DNA of 64,000 bases from CAIZGX01 sp044371675 (GTDB lineage: Bacteria; Bacteroidota; Bacteroidia; Flavobacteriales_D; Sanyastnellaceae), in the NCBI GenBank assembly GCA_044371675.1, contig JBILTF010000001.1, forward strand, positions 18,419 to 82,418, written 5' to 3'. This document shows, in pieces, positions 26,516 to 34,807 of this stretch. The position numbers were made by a program, and so were the translations under genes. Position 1 is the first letter of the stretch; every line of letters starts with the position of its first letter. The notes under the pieces are model-generated. The model made no database searches. It saw nothing but the letters and a program-made list of their open reading frames with translations, and was not told the DNA's origin.

Positions 26516-27885
26516 TAAGGAACGAGCGTTTGCATTTGTGTTTTGACGTTATCTGCGATTTTCTTGGCGATTTCAATGTAAAGATCATTCGCTAAATCAT
26601 TTCCGTCACGGAGGTTTCTACGAGCGCTTAACATGTCTTTCAAAGTGTTTCTATCGCGGAAATTCGTGTTGACAACATTGCCGTTAGCGGGAAAAAGATT
26701 ACTCGCGTTTCCTCCATAAATGGCATAAACAACTTCGTCTTTTTTCTTTTCAGTGAAAATGTCGTTTTTAATTAAAGAAGCAGTTTCAATCGAAGTCAAT
26801 TTATATTGAATGGAAACGTTCGATTCAGCGTAATTGTAGTACTCATCGAATTGAATAGGCTTGTATTCCGTTTCGTAGAATGTTTTGCCTTCAGCGCTTA
26901 CTTTTTTGACTTGGTAAGATTCGAAACCGTTTCTAGTCACTTTTCTGATTTGTCCGTTTTGTGCGGTGTGATTCAATACAGTTCCGGTAATAAGTGCCTT
27001 CGCTCCTGAAATTTTTCCGATTTCAACAGCATTTGATTCAGAAAAAATTCCACTCATTTGAATGCGTTGTTCAGCGAGAATGTTGTTCAAATTCTCTCGG
27101 TCAATCACGTGTAAAAATGGGTCGTTCATTTGTGTAAGCGCGTTCAGTATGTATGCGGTTGCTTTCGTGTCGCTTCCCTGCATATTGGTGCCATTGTTAA
27201 AGGGAAGAAGAGCAATTGTATACTTGCCTTTTTCGAGGCATTTCTTTTTCAAGCTTGCCGATTCTTTGTAACCTAATTTGCGCTCTTCAACCTTAATGAA
27301 ACCGCTGTATGCTGCGCGGTAATGCTTGGATTCGAATTCTGTTAAGGCCTTTTGATAGATTGGTTCTAGGTAGGCAATGTCTTTTAAATCTCCGGCATCT
27401 TTGAAGTTCGGATCGAGTCTTCCGATTTCGTTAAAGTTGGTTTCCGCATCTGCAAATTTATTGTCCTCTAGCAGTTTTGTACCCTGCTCATAGAGTTCTG
27501 TTAGATAGGATTTTTTTACTTTTTCGAAATCGCCAAGATAAAAATCAGGTATCTGAAGTTCAACACCAACCCCCTTAATTTTTGCTTGGTATTCGCGCAC
27601 CGAAATGAAAGTGTAAACGGCGTCCCTTTTACTTCCGAAACTGCTTTTTTGACTGAATTCACTGAGCATTCCGTTCAACACGGTTTGCCCTGTTTTCTTC
27701 ATACCTATCTGAGCGTCGATGTTCGCACGCTTTTTCCACAAGGCGGTGTAGTAACTTTCAGAAGCTTCTTTGTTCAGTCCGGCAGCTTCTTGCTTTCGAG
27801 CAAGCTTGGTGTAGTGTTTACTGTTTTGACACGCCTGTGTTCCAAGCAGAATCAGAGCAGTAAAGATGTAGAGCCAATGTTTCAT
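26515..27885 (-). CDS. CsgG-like lipoprotein with TPR-type N-terminal region
   Basis: A 456-residue predicted lipoprotein with lipobox Cys19 (LGTQAC). Residues about 20-215 are helical repeats (KEASESYYTALWKKR, KFADAETNFNEIGRLDPNFKDA, KHYRAAYSGFIKVEERKLGYKES). The C-terminal half is CsgG/LpoB-like: YTIALLPFNNGT opens the domain, and VIDRENLNNILAEQRIQMSGIF, then EIGKISGAKALITGTV, is the family signature. CsgG forms the curli export pore, but many relatives are not pores, and I cannot tell whether the membrane hairpins are present. It lies in an operon with a DUF4476 protein 2 bases upstream and LPP20 lipoproteins downstream. I infer an outer-membrane assembly or secretion device. Confidence 0.8.
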   Translation of the reverse strand: MKHWLYIFTALILLGTQACQNSKHYTKLARKQEAAGLNKEASESYYTALWKKRANIDAQIGMKKTGQTVLNGMLSEFSQKSSFGSKRDAVYTFISVREYQAKIKGVGVELQIPDFYLGDFEKVKKSYLTELYEQGTKLLEDNKFADAETNFNEIGRLDPNFKDAGDLKDIAYLEPIYQKALTEFESKHYRAAYSGFIKVEERKLGYKESASLKKKCLEKGKYTIALLPFNNGTNMQGSDTKATAYILNALTQMNDPFLHVIDRENLNNILAEQRIQMSGIFSESNAVEIGKISGAKALITGTVLNHTAQNGQIRKVTRNGFESYQVKKVSAEGKTFYETEYKPIQFDEYYNYAESNVSIQYKLTSIETASLIKNDIFTEKKKDEVVYAIYGGNASNLFPANGNVVNTNFRDRNTLKDMLSARRNLRDGNDLANDLYIEIAKKIADNVKTQMQTLVP

Positions 27886-27887
27886 AA

Positions 27888-29081
27888 TTATTTCGTTTCA
27901 ATGTATTCATTCAACTCTTCAGTGCTTGAGTCGAAAGTAAAACCTTCACTTACTGTATAGTAATTGTTTTGATCGAAGCAGTAATCGTATGCGTATTTAG
28001 CAAATTCTAAGCGGCTGTCTTCAAATCCAAAAAATTTCATTATTACAAGGATTTGATCTGTTGTGAGGCAATTCGCTTTAGCTATTTGCTTCGCTGTTGA
28101 AAGTTTTGTGTCGTCGAAACCTTTGCTTTCAATACTCTGCTTTGCTTTATCGAAACTTGCTGCATCCATTGAACGCGTGCAATTTCCATTTCCGGAAATG
28201 GTTGCGTTCGAAGGTTGAGTTGGTGAAGGTTCGCTTGGACGAGTGGTGTGAGCTGGTACCGTTGAATTACTTGAGGAAGACGATGTTGTGGTTCTAGTTG
28301 TTGTAGTCTTAGTTCCAGAGGTTTGAACATCCATATTCGGAACGTTCATGTTGATTCCCATGTTCATTCCGTCTACGTTGATATTCACTCCAACATTTCC
28401 ACCTGTGGTTGTGGAATTTGTTTCGTTGACATTGACATTCATTCCGAAGTTAACGCCGTCTGCATTGACATTCATACCAACACTTTCACCAGTGGCATTG
28501 GGGGTTTCGCTGACATTGACGTTCATTCCCATGTTTACGCCGTCAACATTTATGTTCAAACCAACGTTTCCTCCAGTAGTTGGTTTGTTGTTCGTTCCTG
28601 TTACGGTTGTTGTAGTTGTGGTGCTGGTATTTCCGCTATTCACACTCCCAGTGTTATTCTGAGTTTGAGTTGTGCTAGCGGGAGCATCGTCTGCAACAGC
28701 GAAATCTTTTGCGTTATCGTTGGAAGGATTATTCGTTGTGGCGCCCGAAGAAATTGGGTTTTCCGTGTAATAACGAAGAACATATTCCCCTTTTTTGTTT
28801 TTCTTAACTTGGTAAGTCACCTCCATTCCAGGATGAAGTGCGAAGTTGTTGTTTGAGAAATCTGCGAGTGTAGCGTCCTGAAAATCTAAACGTGCTTGGT
28901 AGAATTCAGAAGTCAGACCTTGAAGTTTGACATTTGCTTGAGGTGCGCTATTCATGGCTTCGCCGTTTAGGTAAAGTGTGAATTTTTCGCCGGCTTCAGA
29001 GTAAATAACAGCATTCATTTGTGCGAAAGCGCTTGAAAAAACAAGGATGCTTATGGCAAAAAGGGTAATTTTCTTCATCAT
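27888..29081 (-). CDS. DUF4476 exported protein with internal Asn/Val/Met-rich repeats
   Basis: A 397-residue exported protein. The signal peptide ends at AFAQ (residue 21). An N-terminal beta-rich domain (about 22-110) follows, then a Thr/Ser/Asn linker. Residues 172-252 form three degenerate repeats of about 28 residues (pattern NVGxNxNVDGxNMGMNVNV). A second low-complexity Thr/Ser/Pro linker leads to a C-terminal DUF4476 domain (about 300-392: FDKAKQSIESKGFDDTKLSTAKQIAKANCLT, then FFGFEDSRLEFAKYAYDYC). It is first in the operon leading to the CsgG-like and LPP20 lipoproteins. The repeats could form a beta-solenoid or a polymerising segment, making this a candidate cargo or partner of the CsgG-like protein (inference). 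Confidence 0.82.
   Translation of the reverse strand: MMKKITLFAISILVFSSAFAQMNAVIYSEAGEKFTLYLNGEAMNSAPQANVKLQGLTSEFYQARLDFQDATLADFSNNNFALHPGMEVTYQVKKNKKGEYVLRYYTENPISSGATTNNPSNDNAKDFAVADDAPASTTQTQNNTGSVNSGNTSTTTTTTVTGTNNKPTTGGNVGLNINVDGVNMGMNVNVSETPNATGESVGMNVNADGVNFGMNVNVNETNSTTTGGNVGVNINVDGMNMGINMNVPNMDVQTSGTKTTTTRTTTSSSSSNSTVPAHTTRPSEPSPTQPSNATISGNGNCTRSMDAASFDKAKQSIESKGFDDTKLSTAKQIAKANCLTTDQILVIMKFFGFEDSRLEFAKYAYDYCFDQNNYYTVSEGFTFDSSTEELNEYIETK
28326..28568 (-). repeat. Three tandem coding repeats in the DUF4476 gene
   Basis: About 84 bases per unit, encoding degenerate GxNxNxDGxNxGMNVNV copies. The units differ at DNA level, so this is an old protein repeat, not a CRISPR or microsatellite. 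Confidence 0.8.
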
Positions 29082-29183
29082 TCTTACTAAGTTTTAGGTG
29101 CGTAAATTTAGTTATGTTTTTACCTGTATAAAAGTTTATGCCAAAAAATAAAATCTTAGGAAACAGATGCTAAGTGTATTCGC

Positions 29184-29191
29184 TAACTTTG
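29184..29191 (+). promoter_or_regulatory. -7 box 6 bases upstream of the saccharopine dehydrogenase family gene
   Basis: TAACTTTG is a full TAnnTTTG match. It lies inside a possible longer reading frame from 29174 and so argues for the ATG at 29198. Confidence 0.5.
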
Positions 29192-29197
29192 TTTTCG

Positions 29198-30508
29198 ATG
29201 GAAATGAAGAAAATTATACTGTTCGGCGCTGGGAGAAGTGCGCGCCATTTGGTTTCTTTTTTGGTTGAAGGAGCTATAGCTGGAAAGTGGAATGTTGTTG
29301 TCGCGGACACGAATGTTGCACATTGGATTGATGAATATGGTTATTTGGAGCAAGTGGAATTTATGGTAGGCGATGCGAGCGATGCAGCTTTCCGCCAAGG
29401 ATTAATTGCTCATTCAAGTCTTGTTATATCTATGCTTCCAGCCTTTATGCATGCGGAAGTTGTTCGTGATTGCATTAACTTTCATGTTCACGTTTTTACC
29501 CCGAGTTATGTAAATCCTGAAGTAAACGCGATGCACGATCGTGCAGTACAAGAGGGTGTTTTAGTGTTGAATGAAATGGGCGTTGATCCTGGAATAGATC
29601 ATATTTCGGCGATGGAGATTATTCATCGTTTGAAAGAACAAGGCGCAGAAATTACATCTTTCGAATCATACACAGGAGGACTTGTTGCTCCGCAGAGCGA
29701 TAATAATCTTTGGGGGTATAAAATCGCATGGAATCCACGAAACATCATTCTAGCAGGTAGTTCAGGACATGCCATGTTTAGAGAAGATAACAAACTTCGA
29801 ATGGTTCCTTATTACAATTTGTTCGATGAAGTTGATACTGTTGTTGCGAGTGATGGCGTTCGTTACGATGCTTACGCCAACAGAAATTCCATTCATTACA
29901 TAGAATTGTATGGCTTGGAGAATGTGCGAAAATTAGTGAGGGGTACTCTTAGAAAGCGAGGGTATTGCAGTGGCTGGTCTTTTTTAGTGAAGAATGGATT
30001 CACGAATGATGACACGAAAATTCCTGCAGGATGTTTTTCAACATGGTCTGAACTATCTCAGTCTTTACTTGGAGTGAACTTCAATATAAAAAATGAAAGT
30101 CAGGAAATAGCTGCAATGCTCAATGAGATTGGTATTTTTAGTGAAGAATTTTTGTTGAATGAGGAGCAAACCTGCGCTCAGCATTTGCAACAGTTACTCG
30201 AGAAGAAATGGGTGTTGAAGGAAGGTGATCGTGACATGATTGTGATGGTACATAAGTTTGGATATTCTCTGAATGGAAAAAACTTTATGCTGAACTCGTC
30301 TATGGTTTTGGAGGGTGACGATGAATTCAAGACGGCCATGTCGAAGACTGTGGGTATGCCTATTGCCTTTGCGGTTGAGCGATTATTCAAAGGAGATTTT
30401 TCTTCACGAGGGGTTCAAATTCCTGTCCTTCGAGAATTCTACGAACCTTTACTTAACGATTTAAAGAATATTGGAATTTCCTTTGTTGAAACAGTTGAAG
30501 AAGTATGA
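29198..30508 (+). CDS. Saccharopine dehydrogenase family protein
   Basis: A 436-residue NAD(P)-dependent oxidoreductase of the saccharopine dehydrogenase family. The N-terminal Rossmann loop reads IILFGAGRSARHLVSFL, and the C-terminal half has the family blocks LNEMGVDPGIDHISAMEII and SYTGGLVAPQSDNNLWGYKIAWNPRN. The second block fits enzymes that form or split saccharopine (lysine and 2-oxoglutarate metabolism), probably the glutamate-forming type. The start at 29198 is chosen over a GTG at 29174 because a -7 box lies between them. It overlaps the next gene by 4 bases. No other lysine-degradation gene is nearby, so the pathway role is inferred. Confidence 0.85.
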   Translation: MEMKKIILFGAGRSARHLVSFLVEGAIAGKWNVVVADTNVAHWIDEYGYLEQVEFMVGDASDAAFRQGLIAHSSLVISMLPAFMHAEVVRDCINFHVHVFTPSYVNPEVNAMHDRAVQEGVLVLNEMGVDPGIDHISAMEIIHRLKEQGAEITSFESYTGGLVAPQSDNNLWGYKIAWNPRNIILAGSSGHAMFREDNKLRMVPYYNLFDEVDTVVASDGVRYDAYANRNSIHYIELYGLENVRKLVRGTLRKRGYCSGWSFLVKNGFTNDDTKIPAGCFSTWSELSQSLLGVNFNIKNESQEIAAMLNEIGIFSEEFLLNEEQTCAQHLQQLLEKKWVLKEGDRDMIVMVHKFGYSLNGKNFMLNSSMVLEGDDEFKTAMSKTVGMPIAFAVERLFKGDFSSRGVQIPVLREFYEPLLNDLKNIGISFVETVEEV

Positions 30509-31053
30509 AGCAACTGATTTTTCTACTTTCTTTTATCCCGCTCAGCATATGGAGTCAGGAGTATCGAAAATGTCCTAGTTTTAATTCGGAGGAAAAGTGG
30601 AAAAATCTAGAAGCATTTGCTGAAAATGAAAAGGTTGTTTTAAATCTTTTGGAGTGGTTGACTTCAACACCACCAACAGAGCAGCTGATAGAGCGAAGCT
30701 CGGCAAGTATTTTTGTCATGGAGTGGGTCACAAAGAACCCAAATTTTAAAGTAAATGTTGAGGTAGGACCTTATTCAGAATATTTTTTTACAGAGGATCT
30801 GATGTTAGGTTATTTGTTTGGCAATGTCCTTTATGCGATAAAGCATGAAAGTAAAGTAAAGCCAGAAGTTCAGCGTTTGGCAGGATTGAAAACATTTTTG
30901 TTCGTGGTAGAACATTCAGAATTGTATTCGAAGAATAGAATTTTCAAGGCGTTGCTTCGAGCAAATAGAAAAGGCGAGTTAATCGAATTTGATAATCAGA
31001 TGTGGTTGAACTATAAGTCACACGCATTGTTATCACTAGAGAAATTAAATTAG
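30505..31053 (+). CDS. Small exported protein, unknown function
   Basis: A 182-residue protein with a signal peptide ending near residue 18 (LSIWSQ). The mature part is mainly helical, with no recognised motif (EVQRLAGLKTFLFVVEHSELYSKNRIFKALLRANRKGEL is typical). It overlaps the saccharopine dehydrogenase family gene by 4 bases and precedes ispH by 1 base, so it belongs to that transcript. The family is unknown to me. Confidence 0.75.
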   Translation: MKQLIFLLSFIPLSIWSQEYRKCPSFNSEEKWKNLEAFAENEKVVLNLLEWLTSTPPTEQLIERSSASIFVMEWVTKNPNFKVNVEVGPYSEYFFTEDLMLGYLFGNVLYAIKHESKVKPEVQRLAGLKTFLFVVEHSELYSKNRIFKALLRANRKGELIEFDNQMWLNYKSHALLSLEKLN

Positions 31054-31054
31054 A

Positions 31055-32263
31055 ATGAAGAAGTTCGAGGTTCCAGCCCATTATCGTTCAACAATTCTTG
31101 GACGAATAAAAGAAATTCGCAAAGTAAATGATCCCCGCAAGAAGGATCATTCTCCTTTTGTCTTCCAAATTGGAAAAACGGAAATCGTAATACCTCGTCA
31201 TTTTGGATTTTGTTACGGTGTGGAAAACGCCATCGAAATTGCCTTTGGAACAGTTGCAGAAAATCCAGGAAAACGGATTTTTCTACTGGGTGAAATGATA
31301 CACAATCCTCAAGTGAATGAAGATTTACTGGCTGAAGGAATTGAATTTTTAGTGGATAACCAGGGGAATAGATTGATTGATTTTTCAACTTTGACTTCAG
31401 ATGATATTGTAATAACGCCTGCTTTCGGAACTACAGTGGAAATGGCGGCGGAGCTGGCACAGTTGGGAGTGCATTTGGAAAGATACAATACAACTTGTCC
31501 ATTCGTTGAAAAGGTTTGGAAGCGTTCTGCCGAGTTAGGAAATCGTGGCTATACTCTTGTTGTTCATGGAAAGTATCTGCATGAAGAGACACGAGCAACG
31601 TTTTCGCATGCGGCAGAAACAGGTCCTGTTGTTGTTGTTCGAGACAGGAAAGAAGCTGAATTGCTTGCCAAGTACATTCGGAAAGAATTGAGCGAAGAGC
31701 AGTTTGAAATAGACTTCGCGAAGAAATATTCAAGAGGCTTTTCAATTTCAAAGGATTTGCAAAAAATTGGAGTGGTAAATCAGACCACTATGCTAGCAAC
31801 TGAAACACAAGAAATTGCGGCATATTTAAGAGATGTTGTTGTAAAAATGTATGGTGAAGAAGCCACTACTGATACGCGCGACACCCTGTGCTATGCCACT
31901 AACGACAATCAGAATGCGACATTGGGCGTATTGGATAGTGGAGCGCAGTTGGCACTAGTGGTCGGCGGTTTCAATTCGTCAAACACGATTCAGATAGCTA
32001 CAATTTTAGGGGAGAAGATGCCGGTTTATTTTGTTCGAAATGCCGATGATCTTATTTCGAACCAGAAAGCAATCGTTTTCAATTATTCAAATTTGAAGGA
32101 AGAGGAGATTATCCCTTCTCTTCTTTTTGAAGAAAATTTGAAGCTAATCGTAACGAGTGGAGCCTCTTGTCCAGACAGAACTGTTGATCTTGTCATTCAA
32201 AAAATTGTCGATTGGCGCGGGGAATCCGAGTCCATAGAAGCCGTCCTCGAAGGGCGCATATAA
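31055..32263 (+). CDS. ispH: 4-hydroxy-3-methylbut-2-enyl diphosphate reductase
   Basis: Last enzyme of the MEP isoprenoid pathway, reducing HMBPP to IPP and DMAPP with a [4Fe-4S] cluster. The three cluster cysteines are visible: C53 (HFGFCYGVENA), C148 (NTTCPFVEKVW) and a third in TSGASCPDRTVD near residue 370. At 402 residues it is longer than the approximately 316-residue enterobacterial enzyme, owing to an N-terminal extension and an internal insertion, as in other Bacteroidota and cyanobacterial-type enzymes. It supplies precursors for the carotenoid operon at 36733-41298 and for quinones. It starts 1 base after the preceding stop. Confidence 0.95.
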   Translation: MKKFEVPAHYRSTILGRIKEIRKVNDPRKKDHSPFVFQIGKTEIVIPRHFGFCYGVENAIEIAFGTVAENPGKRIFLLGEMIHNPQVNEDLLAEGIEFLVDNQGNRLIDFSTLTSDDIVITPAFGTTVEMAAELAQLGVHLERYNTTCPFVEKVWKRSAELGNRGYTLVVHGKYLHEETRATFSHAAETGPVVVVRDRKEAELLAKYIRKELSEEQFEIDFAKKYSRGFSISKDLQKIGVVNQTTMLATETQEIAAYLRDVVVKMYGEEATTDTRDTLCYATNDNQNATLGVLDSGAQLALVVGGFNSSNTIQIATILGEKMPVYFVRNADDLISNQKAIVFNYSNLKEEEIIPSLLFEENLKLIVTSGASCPDRTVDLVIQKIVDWRGESESIEAVLEGRI

Positions 32264-32302
32264 AGTGAATAATTCGCGGCACTCATTCGGTGCGTTCTGT
32301 TG

Positions 32303-32310
32303 TAAATTTG
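32303..32310 (+). promoter_or_regulatory. -7 box 4 bases upstream of mutL
   Basis: TAAATTTG, a full TAnnTTTG match, ends four bases before the mutL ATG. A leaderless transcript is predicted. No clear -33 TTG is seen. Confidence 0.5.
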
Positions 32311-32314
32311 AAAG

Positions 32315-34096
32315 ATGAATAGTTCGGGTGTCATACAATTACTGTCTGATCAAGTTTCCAATCAAATTGCTGCTGGAGAAGTGGTTCAGCGTCCTTCGTC
32401 TGTTGTGAAGGAGTTAGTGGAGAATGCTGTAGACGCTGAAGCCACGCAAGTGCGTGTTGTGATAAAAGATTCAGGAAAGACCCTTATTCAAGTGGTTGAT
32501 GATGGAAAAGGAATGAGTGAAGTTGATGCGCAGCTTTGTTTTGAGCGTCATGCAACTTCAAAAATTCGAAAGGCAGAAGATCTTTTCAATATTACTACAA
32601 AAGGATTCCGTGGAGAGGCTTTGGCAAGTATTGCTTCTGTTGCGCAGGTTGAGTTGATTACCAAGCGCGAAGAGGATGAGAAAGGCGTGCGTATTGAAAT
32701 TGATGGTGGAAAGTTGTTAGCGAATGAATCTGTTGAAGCGTCGAAAGGATCTGTTTTTTCGGTTCGAAATTTATTCTTCAATATACCCGCACGACGATAT
32801 TTTTTGAAAACCGATGCGATTGAGTTTCGGCATATTATTGATGAATTTGAACGCGTAGCTCTGACACATCCCGATGTTCATTTTGTCCTAACGCACAATG
32901 GAAATGTCGTTTTCGATTTGCCCAAATCAAATTTGAAACAGCGATTGGTTCATGTGTTTGGAAGCAAATACAACGATCAGCTTATTCAGTTAGATGAAGA
33001 CACAGAGATTGTTCGTATTTCTGGTTTCGTTGGAAGACCCGAGATAGCCAAGCGAACACGAGGAGATCAATATTTTTTTGTAAATCAACGCTTCATTAAA
33101 AGTCCTTTTTTGAATCATGCGGTTCAACAGGCTTACGATCAAATTCTTCCTTCAGGAAGTTTCCCTTTTTATTTAATTGCTCTAGACGTTCCGCCTTCAT
33201 CAATAGATATTAATATTCATCCGACGAAGACGGAAATTAAGTTTCAAGATGAACGTAGCATTCACGCTATGCTGCATGCTGCGGTGAGAAGGGGGTTGGG
33301 AAAAAATCAGGTTGCACCTTCGCTCGATTTCGAGCAAGAAAATATTCCATTGACACAAGCGAGCTCAGGATCTGTGCGCATTCCTCAGGTAGATGTTGAT
33401 CACGATTTCAATCCATTTCAAAAGTCTGATTCGTGGCAACAAAAGTCGCGCAATTGGATGGAACAATTTGCGCAAGCTGGATTCGGATTCGAAAAGGAGA
33501 GTGAAGTTCAGCAAGAGCAAATCGAATTCGATTCAGATGATTGGGAAGGTGGTGTTCCGTTTCAAATTGGAAGAGTTATTATTGGCTGCGAAATAAATTC
33601 CGAGTTAAAGATGTTTCATCAAACTCGCCTGCATTGGCAAGTGCTGTTTGAAGAACATTCGAATCAGAATAGTCATTCATTTGTTGCGCAGCAATTGTTA
33701 TTCCCCATTCAATTGCATGTTCAACCAAAGGATATTCCCTTGCTTCAAACTCACGATGTATTATTGGCTTCGTTCGGATTTGAATTGAATTTGGAAGGAG
33801 AGCCTGAGATTATTGCTGCCCCTGAAAGCCTTGATGAGCAGGCGGCTTTGAATTTTATAGAATTGGTTTTGGAGAGTTTAAGAATGGGCGTTGAAGGACC
33901 AGATTTGCGAATGAATTTATTGAAAGATTATACGCGCAGATTGTCTGTGCGGAAAGGCCAAATGTTAACGTTGCCAGAGATGATAGATATGTTGGTTCGC
34001 TGGAACGCATGCGAGAATAAAAATTTCGCGCCTGATGGAAAGTCCATTGCCTTGACATTTGGAATAGATTATTTAGAAGATCAATTAGGAAAATAA
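32315..34096 (+). CDS. mutL: DNA mismatch repair protein MutL (C-terminal endonuclease motif degenerate)
   Basis: A 593-residue mismatch-repair ATPase linking MutS to strand removal. The N-terminal GHKL ATPase motifs are intact: NQIAAGEVVQRPSSVVKELVENAVDA, VVDDGKGM, HATSKI and GFRGEALASIASV. Residues about 215-330 are the S5-fold domain (DINIHPTKTEIKF). In the C-terminal dimerisation domain, the usual DQHAxHExxxxE endonuclease motif is replaced by MFHQTRLHWQVLFEE (bases 33611-33655). The metal-binding Asp, second His and Glu are lost while flanking residues align. The end (ACENKNFAPDGKS) also departs from the usual CPHGRP. Nicking activity is therefore in doubt. It starts 51 bases after ispH. 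Confidence 0.93.
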   Translation: MNSSGVIQLLSDQVSNQIAAGEVVQRPSSVVKELVENAVDAEATQVRVVIKDSGKTLIQVVDDGKGMSEVDAQLCFERHATSKIRKAEDLFNITTKGFRGEALASIASVAQVELITKREEDEKGVRIEIDGGKLLANESVEASKGSVFSVRNLFFNIPARRYFLKTDAIEFRHIIDEFERVALTHPDVHFVLTHNGNVVFDLPKSNLKQRLVHVFGSKYNDQLIQLDEDTEIVRISGFVGRPEIAKRTRGDQYFFVNQRFIKSPFLNHAVQQAYDQILPSGSFPFYLIALDVPPSSIDINIHPTKTEIKFQDERSIHAMLHAAVRRGLGKNQVAPSLDFEQENIPLTQASSGSVRIPQVDVDHDFNPFQKSDSWQQKSRNWMEQFAQAGFGFEKESEVQQEQIEFDSDDWEGGVPFQIGRVIIGCEINSELKMFHQTRLHWQVLFEEHSNQNSHSFVAQQLLFPIQLHVQPKDIPLLQTHDVLLASFGFELNLEGEPEIIAAPESLDEQAALNFIELVLESLRMGVEGPDLRMNLLKDYTRRLSVRKGQMLTLPEMIDMLVRWNACENKNFAPDGKSIALTFGIDYLEDQLGK

Positions 34097-34102
34097 AGCA
34101 CT

Positions 34103-34807
34103 ATGAGAATGAATCTTACTCCGGCGGTTAAGAACATAATAATTATTAATGTTCTTATTTACTTGGCCTGTTTCGTTGTTCCTGGATTGAACGACGCTTT
34201 AACTGGTTATTATTTTTCAAGTCCGAATTTCCGTCCATGGCAGATTGTTACGCATATGTTCATGCATTCGCAATATGATTTCACCCACATATTTTTTAAT
34301 ATGTACGCATTATATTTATTTGGAACGGCGCTTGAAAATTATTGGGGTACGAAGAAATTTATTATCTATTACATGACCTGCGGAGTCGGAGCATTTTTCT
34401 TGCACATGGGCGTGAGTTATTTGGAAATTCAGAAGATGATGCAAGTCCTTTCTGATAAAGAAGTTTATCAGGTAATGATTACAGGATTGGAAGAGGGAAG
34501 AGCATACAGAGTTCAAATGGTTGAATTGTATTCTGCAATAAATACCGGCGTAGTAGGTGCTTCAGGCGCTGTATTCGGCGTCTTGTTGGGATTCGGAATG
34601 TTATTCCCGAATACAGAGTTGATGTTATTGTTTCCGCCTATTCCGCTTAAAGCGAAATATTTCGTGATGATTTATGGTGCCATTGAATTCTATTTAGCTA
34701 TGCGTCAAACTACTGGCGACAACGTGGCGCATTATGCGCATTTAGGTGGTATGCTTTTCGGTTATCTTCTGCTTAAGTATTGGCAGAAAAATTCGAAAGT
34801 ATGGTAA
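34103..34807 (+). CDS. Rhomboid family intramembrane serine protease
   Basis: A 234-residue multi-pass membrane protein of the rhomboid family, which cleaves transmembrane segments. Catalytic Ser154 lies in VVGASGAVFGV and the partner His213 in HYAHLGGMLFG. The N-terminal HMFMHSQYDFTHIFFNM loop with its histidines is typical. It follows mutL after 6 bases, and its stop overlaps the start of a second rhomboid gene (ATGGTAA at 34801), which indicates translational coupling. Confidence 0.92.
   Translation: MRMNLTPAVKNIIIINVLIYLACFVVPGLNDALTGYYFSSPNFRPWQIVTHMFMHSQYDFTHIFFNMYALYLFGTALENYWGTKKFIIYYMTCGVGAFFLHMGVSYLEIQKMMQVLSDKEVYQVMITGLEEGRAYRVQMVELYSAINTGVVGASGAVFGVLLGFGMLFPNTELMLLFPPIPLKAKYFVMIYGAIEFYLAMRQTTGDNVAHYAHLGGMLFGYLLLKYWQKNSKVW

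Noticed and set aside
28326..28568. Possible CRISPR or direct DNA repeat
   Set aside because: The units are degenerate, lack spacers and encode a periodic protein segment in frame.
28323..28856. Long open frame on the plus strand opposite the DUF4476 gene
   Set aside because: It mirrors the low-complexity repeat and Thr/Ser linkers of the real gene; no signal, motif or promoter supports it.
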